The notes under the pieces are model-generated. The model did no database searches. It saw only the letters and a program-made list of their open reading frames with translations, and was not told where the DNA came from. Positions 1-6,447 of a stretch of DNA of 9,486 nt are shown here, piece after piece. Numbering within the stretch: position 1 is the stretch's first letter; each line of letters begins with the position of its first letter. A program made the translations under genes and the position numbers. Source of the stretch: Chloroflexi bacterium RBG_16_57_11. GTDB taxonomy: Bacteria > Chloroflexota > Anaerolineae > Anaerolineales > UBA4823. Location: positions 8,932 to 18,417 of the forward strand of contig MGNS01000110.1 in assembly GCA_001795165.1 (NCBI GenBank). Reading direction: 5' to 3'.

Positions 1-940
1 GATCGGTTTCCTCGGCGCCCAGCCCGACCTGCCCCAACCTGGCGGACAGCATCGACATTTGCTGGTTCAGGTTGCGCGTCATCTCCTCCATTTGGGAATT
101 GATCTGCGCTTCGACCTGTTGGGCAATCTGCTGGCCAAAATCCGGGGGAATACCGACCGACCCGACTGCCTCTTCATCGCTGGTGGGCCAACCGGCTCGC
201 TCGACAAACAGATAGATCGAGCCATCCGCAGACAGGGACAGCGAGGCACTGCCGTCGCCGAGGGTTAGCTCGTGGGTCGCCTGTTTATAGGTTTTTGAGC
301 CATCCGGGAGGCGCACTTTGATCACCTCGCCCTCGCTGTACAGGCTGATTTTCAGGTTGGCATCCACCGGGAGGTAGCAGTAGATGTTCCCATCCGCCTG
401 TATCTGGTAGGCGGAGCCGGTTAAATGTTCCAGGCGCAGGCGGGCATTTCCCTTTACATTGGCCTTGATCTCTCCCTCGAGGCTGAGCATGTCGAGGTTG
501 CCGTCCACGTCACTGAGCAGGCTTTGACCTTGAGCATGGCGGATATCGGCATCACCCATCACTTGCTCGATGATCAGATCGTGGGAAATATTCTTGGCTG
601 CCAGATCACCGTGGACCAGATTAATCTGTACCGCGGCGACGCTGCGCAGGTCCAGGTCGCCGTGAACCTGGTCGATGGTCATCTGATCACCGAGCAGCTT
701 GAGGCTGGCATCACCCAGTACGCTGCCGATGGTCAGAACCGCACCATGCGGGACATATAGATCGCAATCTCCCCGGCAGCTTAGGCGGAGGTTGCCATCC
801 TGCTGCTGTAAATCCATCTCATCCAGATCGCCGTTAATTGCTACCTGGGGACTTTCCCAGCCGCGCACCTGCAAATCGCCCAGGATTTTCTCGATCAGGA
901 TATCGGGCGCCGGGCCGGTTTCGATCACTTGCCTGCTCAC
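1..940 (-). CDS. DUF4097-like beta-helix repeat protein, C-terminus cut by window edge
   Basis: An open frame starts with GTG at 938-940 and runs off the left edge (313 codons visible, no stop). GTG is favoured because a GGAGG sits six bases upstream (947-951) and the start lies one base after the stop of the DUF2089 gene. The protein has no signal peptide or membrane segment. Residues 15-190 are built of short beta-strand repeats with a recurring Gly-Asp/Asn turn (residues 20-21, 36-37, 75-76, 94-95, 110-111, 128-129, 146-147, 164-165), a period of about 18 residues typical of DUF4097/adhesin-type beta-helices such as LiaX and YvlB. Residues 265-305 are Gln/Glu/Met-rich and probably form a coiled coil (QQIAQQVEAQ, MEEMTRNLNQQM). 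In Firmicutes, relatives act in cell-envelope stress responses. The role here is inferred: partner or effector of the upstream DUF2089 protein. Confidence 0.8.
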   Translation of the reverse strand, partial: MSRQVIETGPAPDILIEKILGDLQVRGWESPQVAINGDLDEMDLQQQDGNLRLSCRGDCDLYVPHGAVLTIGSVLGDASLKLLGDQMTIDQVHGDLDLRSVAAVQINLVHGDLAAKNISHDLIIEQVMGDADIRHAQGQSLLSDVDGNLDMLSLEGEIKANVKGNARLRLEHLTGSAYQIQADGNIYCYLPVDANLKISLYSEGEVIKVRLPDGSKTYKQATHELTLGDGSASLSLSADGSIYLFVERAGWPTSDEEAVGSVGIPPDFGQQIAQQVEAQINSQMEEMTRNLNQQMSMLSARLGQVGLGAEETD

Positions 941-941
941 G

Positions 942-1328
942 TTAGGCCTCCATCTCTTTCAGGAGCCGCATGGCTTCATCGGCGTTTATCCGCCCGGTAT
1001 CCAGGTCTTCGAGGATGCGCTGGCGGTCCTGCTCGGTCAACCCAGCGGGCTCTTCGCTGATACCTGGCTCGAAGCCCAGGGCGCGAATGACCTCGTGTAA
1101 ACGATTGCGGATGGTGGGGTAGGAGAGGCCAATTTCATCTTCCATGCGAGTGATCTTGCCTTCGCAACGCACAAATGTGATCATAAAGTTGAGCTGTTCG
1201 GGCGTGAGCTGGCTGAAAGGTCCGCTGGCAAAGCGCCCTTCGATGGTGGTGTCGCAATCCCGGCAATAGACCCGGGTGACCGTAAGCTCGCCGCCGCACA
1301 AAGGACATCGGTTAGGAATTGGGTTCAT
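942..1328 (-). CDS. DUF2089 family zinc-ribbon/HTH protein, probable transcriptional regulator
   Basis: The 128-residue product has an N-terminal zinc ribbon (Cys8, Cys11, Cys22, Cys25). A helix-turn-helix follows at about residues 54-82, with EIGLSYPTIRNRLHEVI as the likely recognition region. The C-terminal helix pair at 102-126 (RILEDLDTGRINADEAMRLL) resembles the SHOCT-like motif found at the N-terminus of LiaX/YvlB proteins. The length is normal for DUF2089. The ATG at 1326-1328 is preceded by GAGG eight bases upstream. It is the first gene of a two-gene operon with the DUF4097-like gene, which starts one base after its stop. The promoter upstream carries tandem and inverted repeats, consistent with autoregulation, though that is inference. 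Family membership is firm; the DNA-binding role comes from the visible HTH and is not proven. Confidence 0.9.
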   Translation of the reverse strand: MNPIPNRCPLCGGELTVTRVYCRDCDTTIEGRFASGPFSQLTPEQLNFMITFVRCEGKITRMEDEIGLSYPTIRNRLHEVIRALGFEPGISEEPAGLTEQDRQRILEDLDTGRINADEAMRLLKEMEA

Positions 1329-1373
1329 CTTGAGTACCTCGGCTTATTTTGTGAGTGCTCTCAATCCAAGAGG

Positions 1374-1412
1374 CAATCTCTCAAGACGATTATATCGCAA
1401 CCCTTGAGATTG
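1374..1412. repeat. Imperfect inverted repeat bracketing the -10 box
   Basis: The left arm caatctctcaag (1374-1385) and the right arm cttgagattg (1403-1412) are reverse complements apart from a two-base insertion in the left arm. The inner 7 bp match perfectly (1379-1385 with 1403-1409). The arms flank TATAAT at 1389-1394 and cover the expected transcription start. A related caatccaag occurs at 1362-1370. This is operator-like geometry, distinct from the 21-bp repeats upstream. Confidence 0.5.
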
Positions 1413-1416
1413 TCAA
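1389..1416 (-). promoter_or_regulatory. Near-consensus sigma-70 promoter of the DUF2089/DUF4097 operon
   Basis: On the minus strand a perfect TTGACA (1411-1416) and a perfect TATAAT (1389-1394) are separated by 16 bp. Transcription would begin near 1382, giving a leader of about 53 nt before the ATG at 1328. It is the strongest promoter match noticed in the window and lies in an AT-rich island. The -35 box shares its last two bases with the end of a tandem 21-bp repeat, which suggests control at this site. Confidence 0.8.
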
Positions 1417-1456
1417 GTATATATTTGAATTAATTAAGTATATATTTGAATTATTT
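1415..1456. repeat. Two tandem 21-bp repeats abutting the -35 box, candidate operator
   Basis: The copies lie at 1415-1435 and 1436-1456. They share an identical 18-bp core (aagtatatatttgaatta) at 1415-1432 and 1436-1453, and the last three bases differ slightly (att against ttt). The 21-bp period is two helical turns, so two protein units could bind the same DNA face. The copy nearest the gene overlaps the -35 hexamer by two bases. The array could be a repressor/activator operator or an AT-rich UP element. The DUF2089 protein itself is the obvious candidate ligand, by inference. Confidence 0.7.
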
Positions 1457-1481
1457 GAACCTGCCTTGACGGGCCACGGGG

Positions 1482-3050
1482 CTACTGCTGGGGTACTTTC
1501 GCTTCCACCGGTTTGCGATCGCTTTGAATCCAGCTCCTGGCGTTAGAGCAAGTGCAGGCGGTTACCACCAGGGCGTTCCGCACCAGCGCGCCCAGGTAGG
1601 GCTGGCTGCCATTACGGGCAATCCAGCCCTCCAGGTTGAAGGCCAGGATACCATTGCCAATGCCCTCGGCGGGCATCCATTCCCCGTTATATTTCCGTAC
1701 AAGGTGGATGTGCGTCCCGGTGGCGCTGCCCCCTTCACAGGATGGGTGACCGATCCGGTCGCCTTGTTTCACCACCGTTCCAAGCGGAACGCGCCCATCG
1801 GTGGCGACGTGTAGATAGAAAACATTCCAGCCGGTGCGCTCGTCGCCATCGCCGTCGAGGTCGATCATCACCTGGCCGATCTCTGAGCGGACCACCACGC
1901 CATCGGCGACCGCTGTAGCCCAGCGATCGCTATAAACACAGCCTGCGATCTTGGACGGCGGCGCGAAATCAAGCGCGGCTAAAGGCGCGCCGGTGCCCCA
2001 GGCCGGATGAGGTCCGCCCGTCAGCGCCCAGACGTCGCCGGGCTCGAAAGGCAGGAGAAGAACAGGCTGTTCCAGGCTGCCCAGAAGGTGGGGGGCTGCG
2101 TTTTCCCATGGATCTCCGAAGAGCTGGCGGTACGTTTGGATAAAACCGTCTGGCGAGATGACGGTCGAGTACTCAGGATAGCTGTATAGAGCGTTGAAAT
2201 AGCGCATCAGGCTGACCGTGGCTGCGTTCTGCCAGGGATCGATGCGCTCGAGGGTGCCATCTTGATGCTCCAGAGAGGTCAGTTGGTGGGTTCGGTAAGT
2301 GTAGTAGCCTTCGTTGAGCTGGTTGGCCGCCCGGGCCAATTGCAGGAAAAGCCCTTTGTAGTTCCAGCGCCGGTAGCCCAAGGGGTATTCCTGGATGTCT
2401 TTGGTCGATTCGGGCTCTGACAGAGCATGAGCGTGAAATTCCAGGAGCGCCAGCAGCAAGCGCGGGCTGAGGCTATAGTAGCGGGCGATATATTCCACAA
2501 TCTCGGCCCCGCTGCGGTTTTCGTCGGCGACAAAGCTTTTGTAGTCCTTCAGCCAACCTGGCTGGCTGGCAACATATTTCTGGGTGTCAAAATCAACCTG
2601 CGCCGGCCCGTTGACAAACAGGCTGTCAGGCAGGATCTGATAAGGCGAGCCCCATAACGGCAGGTAATAAACCGGGATCTTCATCGGCATACCCGGAGGC
2701 ATGGTCGTGGCGGAAGCCGGGATGAAGGAATTGGCTGCCAGGATTTCGGGCACGGTGGTGTTGAAGCGCACCGCCAGGCCGGGCAGCGTATCGCCCGGCT
2801 GTGCCACGTAATCGACCAGCTCGCCAGGGGAATAACGTGGCCGGGCTGGGAAGGGTGAGGTCGGCGATGCCTGGGGGGCAGGGTTGGTGGGGGAGAGATC
2901 GTATTGCGGCTGCTGGGCAGCGCTGTCGACAGGCTGACCGGGTGCGACAGGCTGGCAGGCGCTCAGCGCCAGTGTGGCGATGAGCAATCCTATCAATCCT
3001 GCTGAAAGCTGTGGGCGGTGTGGCGCAGAATGGGATAGCTTACGGGTCAT
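1482..3050 (-). CDS. LysM/M23 peptidase lipoprotein, third of three tandem paralogues
   Basis: The product has 522 residues. A signal peptide ends in lipobox LSAC (Cys32), followed by a Pro/Ser/Gln-rich linker to about residue 75. A LysM domain at about 79-126 (QPGDTLPGLAVRFN) should bind peptidoglycan. A helical middle domain at about 180-300 has features of a lytic-transglycosylase fold (SPRLLLALLEFHAH; KGLFLQLARAANQL; DPWQNAAT), but no Glu where the catalytic ES is expected. The C-terminal M23 domain at about 340-475 has the LasA-like set: His348 and Asp361 (13 apart), His414 (FYLH), His447 and His449 (GTHIH). It also has a DLDGDGDE loop (397-404) and Cys371/Cys438. It probably cleaves peptide cross-links outside the membrane. 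The start overlaps the upstream gene by 11 nt with no SD, so translation is probably coupled. The tail carries a CTC motif (499-501) shared with the second paralogue. Confidence 0.92.
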   Translation of the reverse strand: MTRKLSHSAPHRPQLSAGLIGLLIATLALSACQPVAPGQPVDSAAQQPQYDLSPTNPAPQASPTSPFPARPRYSPGELVDYVAQPGDTLPGLAVRFNTTVPEILAANSFIPASATTMPPGMPMKIPVYYLPLWGSPYQILPDSLFVNGPAQVDFDTQKYVASQPGWLKDYKSFVADENRSGAEIVEYIARYYSLSPRLLLALLEFHAHALSEPESTKDIQEYPLGYRRWNYKGLFLQLARAANQLNEGYYTYRTHQLTSLEHQDGTLERIDPWQNAATVSLMRYFNALYSYPEYSTVISPDGFIQTYRQLFGDPWENAAPHLLGSLEQPVLLLPFEPGDVWALTGGPHPAWGTGAPLAALDFAPPSKIAGCVYSDRWATAVADGVVVRSEIGQVMIDLDGDGDERTGWNVFYLHVATDGRVPLGTVVKQGDRIGHPSCEGGSATGTHIHLVRKYNGEWMPAEGIGNGILAFNLEGWIARNGSQPYLGALVRNALVVTACTCSNARSWIQSDRKPVEAKVPQQ

Positions 3051-4716
3051 CGTCGGTGCGCGTGATAAAGGTCAAATAGTTGCTGCACGTGCAGGCAGTC
3101 AGCGTGACGCTGTCACGCGTCAGCGTGCCTTTATAGGGCAGCAAACCAGCCTTTGCGACCCATCCACCCAGATTGAATGGCAGCGGTCCATCTGCCGGGA
3201 CCCATTCCCCGTTATATTTCCGGGCGATATGCACGTGCGTGCCGGTGGCAAAGCCTCCTTCACAGGAGGGATGCCCGACCGGATCACCCTGCGCCACCCA
3301 GTCGCCCTGCTGGACACGGCCTTTTTCGGCGAGGTGCAGGTAAACCAGCACCCAGCCGGTCTGTTCGAAACCGTCGCCATCCAGGTCGATCACCACCAAG
3401 CCCGGGCCGGTGCGCACCACCAGCCCGGCAGCGGAAGCCACTGCAAAGGCAGGTGTATCCACGCAGCCGGACTGCTTCGCGCCTGGTGCGAAATCCAGGG
3501 CCGCGTAGGCGCCGTCTTGTTCCCAGGCGCCGTGCGGCCCGCCGGTGTAACTCCAGGTCCAATTGCGCCCGAATGGCAATACCAGTGGGGGTTGTTTAAT
3601 CCCTGGTGGGAAGAGCGGCTCGACCGTTTGTGCGCGCTCCCACGGATTACTAAACATCGAAGCATGCAAGGTGGGCAGGCCGATCTCCGGGTTTAAGGCA
3701 TCTAGCCAGCGCTGGCCGGTGTAAAGCTGAGCAAAGTAATATTGCAGCGCGGCTGTCCCGGCGTTAAGGTCTGGAGCGAGGCGGGCTTTAACCCCGTCCG
3801 AAAAGCGGATTTCGGTAAGCCGCCCTTCGCGATACGCGTAATAGCCAATGGAAAGCTGGTTCACCGCCCAGACGAGCTGGTTGTACAGCCCTTTGGCAGT
3901 GGGTTGTGCCAACCCCAATGGGTAGTCAATCTGCTCCTGCCCGGCCGGGCGGCCATAGACCCAATGGCTATGATATTCCAGCAAAGCCAACAGTAGACGC
4001 GGATTGATCGAATTCTCGGTGGCCACGCGCTGGACGATCTGCGCGCCGGATTTCATACCAGTGCTCCTATGCCATTCCTGGTAGGAGGCCAGGTACCCGC
4101 CCGCCTCCTGGGTGAAAGCAACCACATCGAAATTGACCGCCGATGGCGAAAAAACCACTTCACTATCGGGCAGGAGTTTTTGGGACGAGGTTGTATTGGT
4201 CAGGCGGCGCGGTATGATGAGCAACTGGCCTGGATTGATGTAGCTGGCCTCCGGGATCGGATCCGGCGAGCTGATTTCCGCGGCGTCCACGCCAAAGCGG
4301 GTTCCGACGACCTTGAGCGTGTCGGCTGCCTGGGAATAGTACAGGATTGGCGCGGTGTCGACCACATAGATTTCCGGTGTAGCGGTCGGCGTGAGGAGGG
4401 CCGACAAAGACAGGCTTTCGGTCGGCACGAGTGGTGGGGTGTCGGTTGGTGGGTCGAGCTGCGTGGGGGTCGGTGGAGGTTCGGTTGGCGGCAGAGTTGC
4501 CGGCGGCATGGTTGCCGGGGGCATGGTTGCCGGGGGCATGATCACCGCTGAAGTAGGTGGAAGCTCGGGCTGTGGCCCGCTGAGGGGGATCATCGCCAGC
4601 GCGGCTGCTGTAGGCGGTGAGCTGGGAGGTATCCAATAACCGCCGCTGGTAGCACAGGAGGTGGCCAGGATTGCCAGGAGGAACAGCCCGAAAAAACGTC
4701 CCACGGATAGATTCAT
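3040..4716 (-). CDS. LysM-like/M23 peptidase lipoprotein, second of three tandem paralogues
   Basis: The 558-residue product has lipobox ATSC (Cys21) and the longest Pro/Thr linker of the trio (about 27-113), including MPPAT/LPPT repeats at 60-78. The LysM region (about 117-170) is degenerate: the usual GDTL signature reads QAADTL, although NPGQLLIIP at the end is well kept. The middle domain at about 222-340 has the transglycosylase-like elements NPRLLLALLEYHSHW and APDLNAG, but His249 stands where catalytic Glu would be. The M23 domain is complete: His395, Asp408, His461 (YLH), His494 and His496 (GTHVH), with a DLDGDGFE loop at 444-451 and Cys418/Cys485. The ATG lies three bases after the stop of the first paralogue, with no convincing SD, which implies translational re-initiation. 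The stop overlaps the third paralogue's start. A cross-link endopeptidase role follows from the family; its target is unknown. Confidence 0.92.
   Translation of the reverse strand: MNLSVGRFFGLFLLAILATSCATSGGYWIPPSSPPTAAALAMIPLSGPQPELPPTSAVIMPPATMPPATMPPATLPPTEPPPTPTQLDPPTDTPPLVPTESLSLSALLTPTATPEIYVVDTAPILYYSQAADTLKVVGTRFGVDAAEISSPDPIPEASYINPGQLLIIPRRLTNTTSSQKLLPDSEVVFSPSAVNFDVVAFTQEAGGYLASYQEWHRSTGMKSGAQIVQRVATENSINPRLLLALLEYHSHWVYGRPAGQEQIDYPLGLAQPTAKGLYNQLVWAVNQLSIGYYAYREGRLTEIRFSDGVKARLAPDLNAGTAALQYYFAQLYTGQRWLDALNPEIGLPTLHASMFSNPWERAQTVEPLFPPGIKQPPLVLPFGRNWTWSYTGGPHGAWEQDGAYAALDFAPGAKQSGCVDTPAFAVASAAGLVVRTGPGLVVIDLDGDGFEQTGWVLVYLHLAEKGRVQQGDWVAQGDPVGHPSCEGGFATGTHVHIARKYNGEWVPADGPLPFNLGGWVAKAGLLPYKGTLTRDSVTLTACTCSNYLTFITRTDDDP
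4495..4539. repeat. Three 15-bp tandem repeats encoding the MPPAT linker
   Basis: Three contiguous 15-bp units lie at 4495-4509, 4510-4524 and 4525-4539. The last two are identical (ggttgccgggggcat) and the first differs at two bases. They encode, on the minus strand, five-residue Met/Leu-Pro-Pro-Ala/Thr units of the second paralogue's surface linker. Because the unit is a multiple of three, copy-number changes would lengthen or shorten the linker without a frameshift. Confidence 0.85.
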
Positions 4717-4719
4717 GGA

Positions 4720-6276
4720 TCAGCGTTGAATACCATTATTGGAGGAGATACCGGCGTACGCTTCGAGCTGTTGGCCTTTGCGTGTCAGGTAACCGTCATA
4801 TTCTTTATCGGTACCGCTGGCGACCCAACCCTCCAACACAAAGGGCAGGGTATGCCCGGCAGGGATCCACTCGCCATTGTACTTACGAGCCAGGTGGACA
4901 TGTGTGCCTGAAGAGACGCCCCCTTCGCAGGAAGGGTGGCCAACCCGCTGTCCGGCTGTGAGCATCGTCCCAGGCTGAACACGATCGAGCGTGTCGATAT
5001 GCATGTACAATATCACCCAGCCAGTCTGCTCCAGTCCATCTCCATCCAGGTCTTGTAAAACGGCACCGTTCTCGGCGCGCACGATCAGTCCGTCGGAAAC
5101 CGCAGTCACCCAGGCATCACTTAATACGCAGCCCACCGCTTCACCCGGCGGCGCAAAATCCAACGCTGCCCAGGCGGCGCCATCTCCCCAACCACCATGC
5201 GGGCCGCCGGTGAAATACCAGGTCGCTCCCGGCTCGAAGGGCAGTTGCATCGTCGGTTGGAAAAGGTCGGGGGGGAGAAGTGGCTCAAAGGTGAAGTCGA
5301 ACGGGTAGCCAAAGAGCGCGTTGTAGGTGCCGAATAATCCCTCCTGGGACACTTGTTTCTCCCAGGCTGCCTGGTCATAGAGCTGTGTGTACAGGTACTG
5401 CACTGCGGCCGTGCCGGCGTTAATCTTCGGGTCGATCGGCACAACGGCGCCGTCCGCCAGAATCCAGGTCCCCACCTGGCCGGCGCGCCACAAGTAGTAG
5501 CCCCGGTTGAGGTTATTTGCAGCCCATGAAAGCTGGCGGTACAGGCCTTTGCGTTGTGGATCAGCCCATCCCATTGGGTAATCCTGGTCGGACTTCTTCG
5601 GATTTGGATTGGTCAGCCAGCCGCTTTGGTGTTGGAGCACCGCCAGCAGCAAGCGCGGATTGACCGAGTAGTCCCTCGCGATCTGTTGCACGATCTGTGC
5701 CCCACTGTAAGACTGGTCGCCAATTTCCTCATAATAACTGGACAGGTAGCCGCCCTGTTGTTTAACAAAATTCTCGACATTGAATAAAATGCTGTACGGT
5801 CCGCTGACCAGCTCGGAGTCGGGGATAATCTTGAAACCGGGGCCGGTGTTCCGAAGCTCAGGGGCGGGGACGGTCAGCACCTGGCCGACTTCGAGCAGGT
5901 TGGTGTTGACCAGATCGTTCGCCTTGGCGATTTGCTCCACGCTCACCCCAAAGCGGGCAGCGATTTGGCCCAGCGTGTCGCCTCGCTGGACGGTGTATTG
6001 CTCAACCTGGGTGCGCACTGCTGGCAAGCTGTGCGGGGTGTCGGGGGTGGGTGTGAGAATCGGCCCACCAGGGGTGCGCATGGGCAGCAGGCCGCCGATG
6101 TTCTGCTTGGTTGAACCGGCAGCCAGGGCTGAAGTGGGCTGCCCGGCACGCGAAATGCTCCAGAATGGTGCGCCGCCGTCCTGTTGGCTGCGCGCACAGG
6201 CCAGCGTCACGCCCAGGAGGCTGCTCAGTGCAAGCAGGAATGAAAGCCAGGAACCTTTAAAGCGACGTCGCAGCAT
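4720..6276 (-). CDS. LysM/M23 peptidase lipoprotein, first of three tandem paralogues
   Basis: The product has 518 residues with a signal peptide and lipobox TLAC (Cys27), then a low-complexity linker to about residue 90. The LysM domain at about 92-137 is canonical (YTVQRGDTLGQIAARFG; LLEVGQVLTVP). The middle domain at about 190-320 resembles a soluble lytic transglycosylase: NPRLLLAVLQHQSGW (207-220 region), KGLYRQL, and DPKINAGTAAVQYL (282-295). Gln217 occupies the place of the catalytic Glu. The M23 domain has His360, Asp373, His426 (YMH), His459 and His461 (GTHVH), a DLDGDGLE loop (409-416) and Cys383/Cys450. The C-terminal tail lacks the CTC motif of the other two. It heads the three-gene operon and has no strong SD. 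It should be an exported, membrane-anchored peptidoglycan endopeptidase, and it looks the least derived of the three. Confidence 0.93.
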   Translation of the reverse strand: MLRRRFKGSWLSFLLALSSLLGVTLACARSQQDGGAPFWSISRAGQPTSALAAGSTKQNIGGLLPMRTPGGPILTPTPDTPHSLPAVRTQVEQYTVQRGDTLGQIAARFGVSVEQIAKANDLVNTNLLEVGQVLTVPAPELRNTGPGFKIIPDSELVSGPYSILFNVENFVKQQGGYLSSYYEEIGDQSYSGAQIVQQIARDYSVNPRLLLAVLQHQSGWLTNPNPKKSDQDYPMGWADPQRKGLYRQLSWAANNLNRGYYLWRAGQVGTWILADGAVVPIDPKINAGTAAVQYLYTQLYDQAAWEKQVSQEGLFGTYNALFGYPFDFTFEPLLPPDLFQPTMQLPFEPGATWYFTGGPHGGWGDGAAWAALDFAPPGEAVGCVLSDAWVTAVSDGLIVRAENGAVLQDLDGDGLEQTGWVILYMHIDTLDRVQPGTMLTAGQRVGHPSCEGGVSSGTHVHLARKYNGEWIPAGHTLPFVLEGWVASGTDKEYDGYLTRKGQQLEAYAGISSNNGIQR

Positions 6277-6299
6277 AAGTTGAAGGAACTCTGGTTAGC

Positions 6300-6308
6300 A
6301 TTCTACCA
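6300..6308 (-). promoter_or_regulatory. Possible extended -10 promoter of the three-gene LysM/M23 operon
   Basis: The minus strand reads TGG followed by TAGAAT (6300-6305), an extended -10 with one mismatch. It would start transcription about 17 nt before the ATG at 6276. No well-spaced -35 was seen; TTGCCC lies only 14 bp upstream. The start codon has no clear SD, so a short leader is plausible. Confidence 0.35.
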
Positions 6309-6356
6309 TAACGGTGATTGGGCAACTTCTATGGAATGTTAAGGAATTCAAGCTGG

Positions 6357-6447
6357 GATTTTCGATGCAAAACTCTGATTGGAGCGCAAGATTTGGCCGG
6401 CCGACCCCTAATCGAGTCAAATCTTGCGCGCTCAACGATCGAAAATC
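6357..6447. repeat. Nested inverted repeat (91 bp) overlapping the dcd stop codon
   Basis: The outer arms are perfect 10-bp complements: gattttcgat (6357-6366) and atcgaaaatc (6438-6447). The inner arms are perfect 12-bp complements: gcgcaagatttg (6384-6395) and caaatcttgcgc (6418-6429). The loop begins with the palindrome ggccggcc (6395-6402). Unpaired stretches of 17 and 8 bases separate inner and outer arms. The outer right arm includes two bases of the dcd TGA stop. It could act as a terminator or mRNA-stabilising hairpin after dcd, although no run of T directly follows the inner stem. Alternatively it is a small MITE-like or REP-like element; no target-site duplication was seen. Confidence 0.75.

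Noticed and set aside
1415..1456. The 21-bp repeats as a CRISPR array or plasmid iteron set
   Set aside because: There are only two copies with no spacers, no rep or cas gene nearby, and they sit exactly at a promoter.
1457..1481. A GC-rich stretch after the third paralogue as an intrinsic terminator
   Set aside because: No convincing stem with a following T run could be built on the minus strand.
2974..3696. A 240-codon open frame on the plus strand, plus many shorter plus-strand frames across 4069-4639, 7865-8650 and 8703-9402
   Set aside because: They lie antisense to clearly recognisable genes, give low-complexity or Arg/Pro/Gly-rich products with no family resemblance, and are expected in GC-rich coding DNA.
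1482..6276. The trio as inactive M23 pseudoenzymes
   Set aside because: All expected metal ligands and the HxH and Y-L/M-H motifs are present in each copy.
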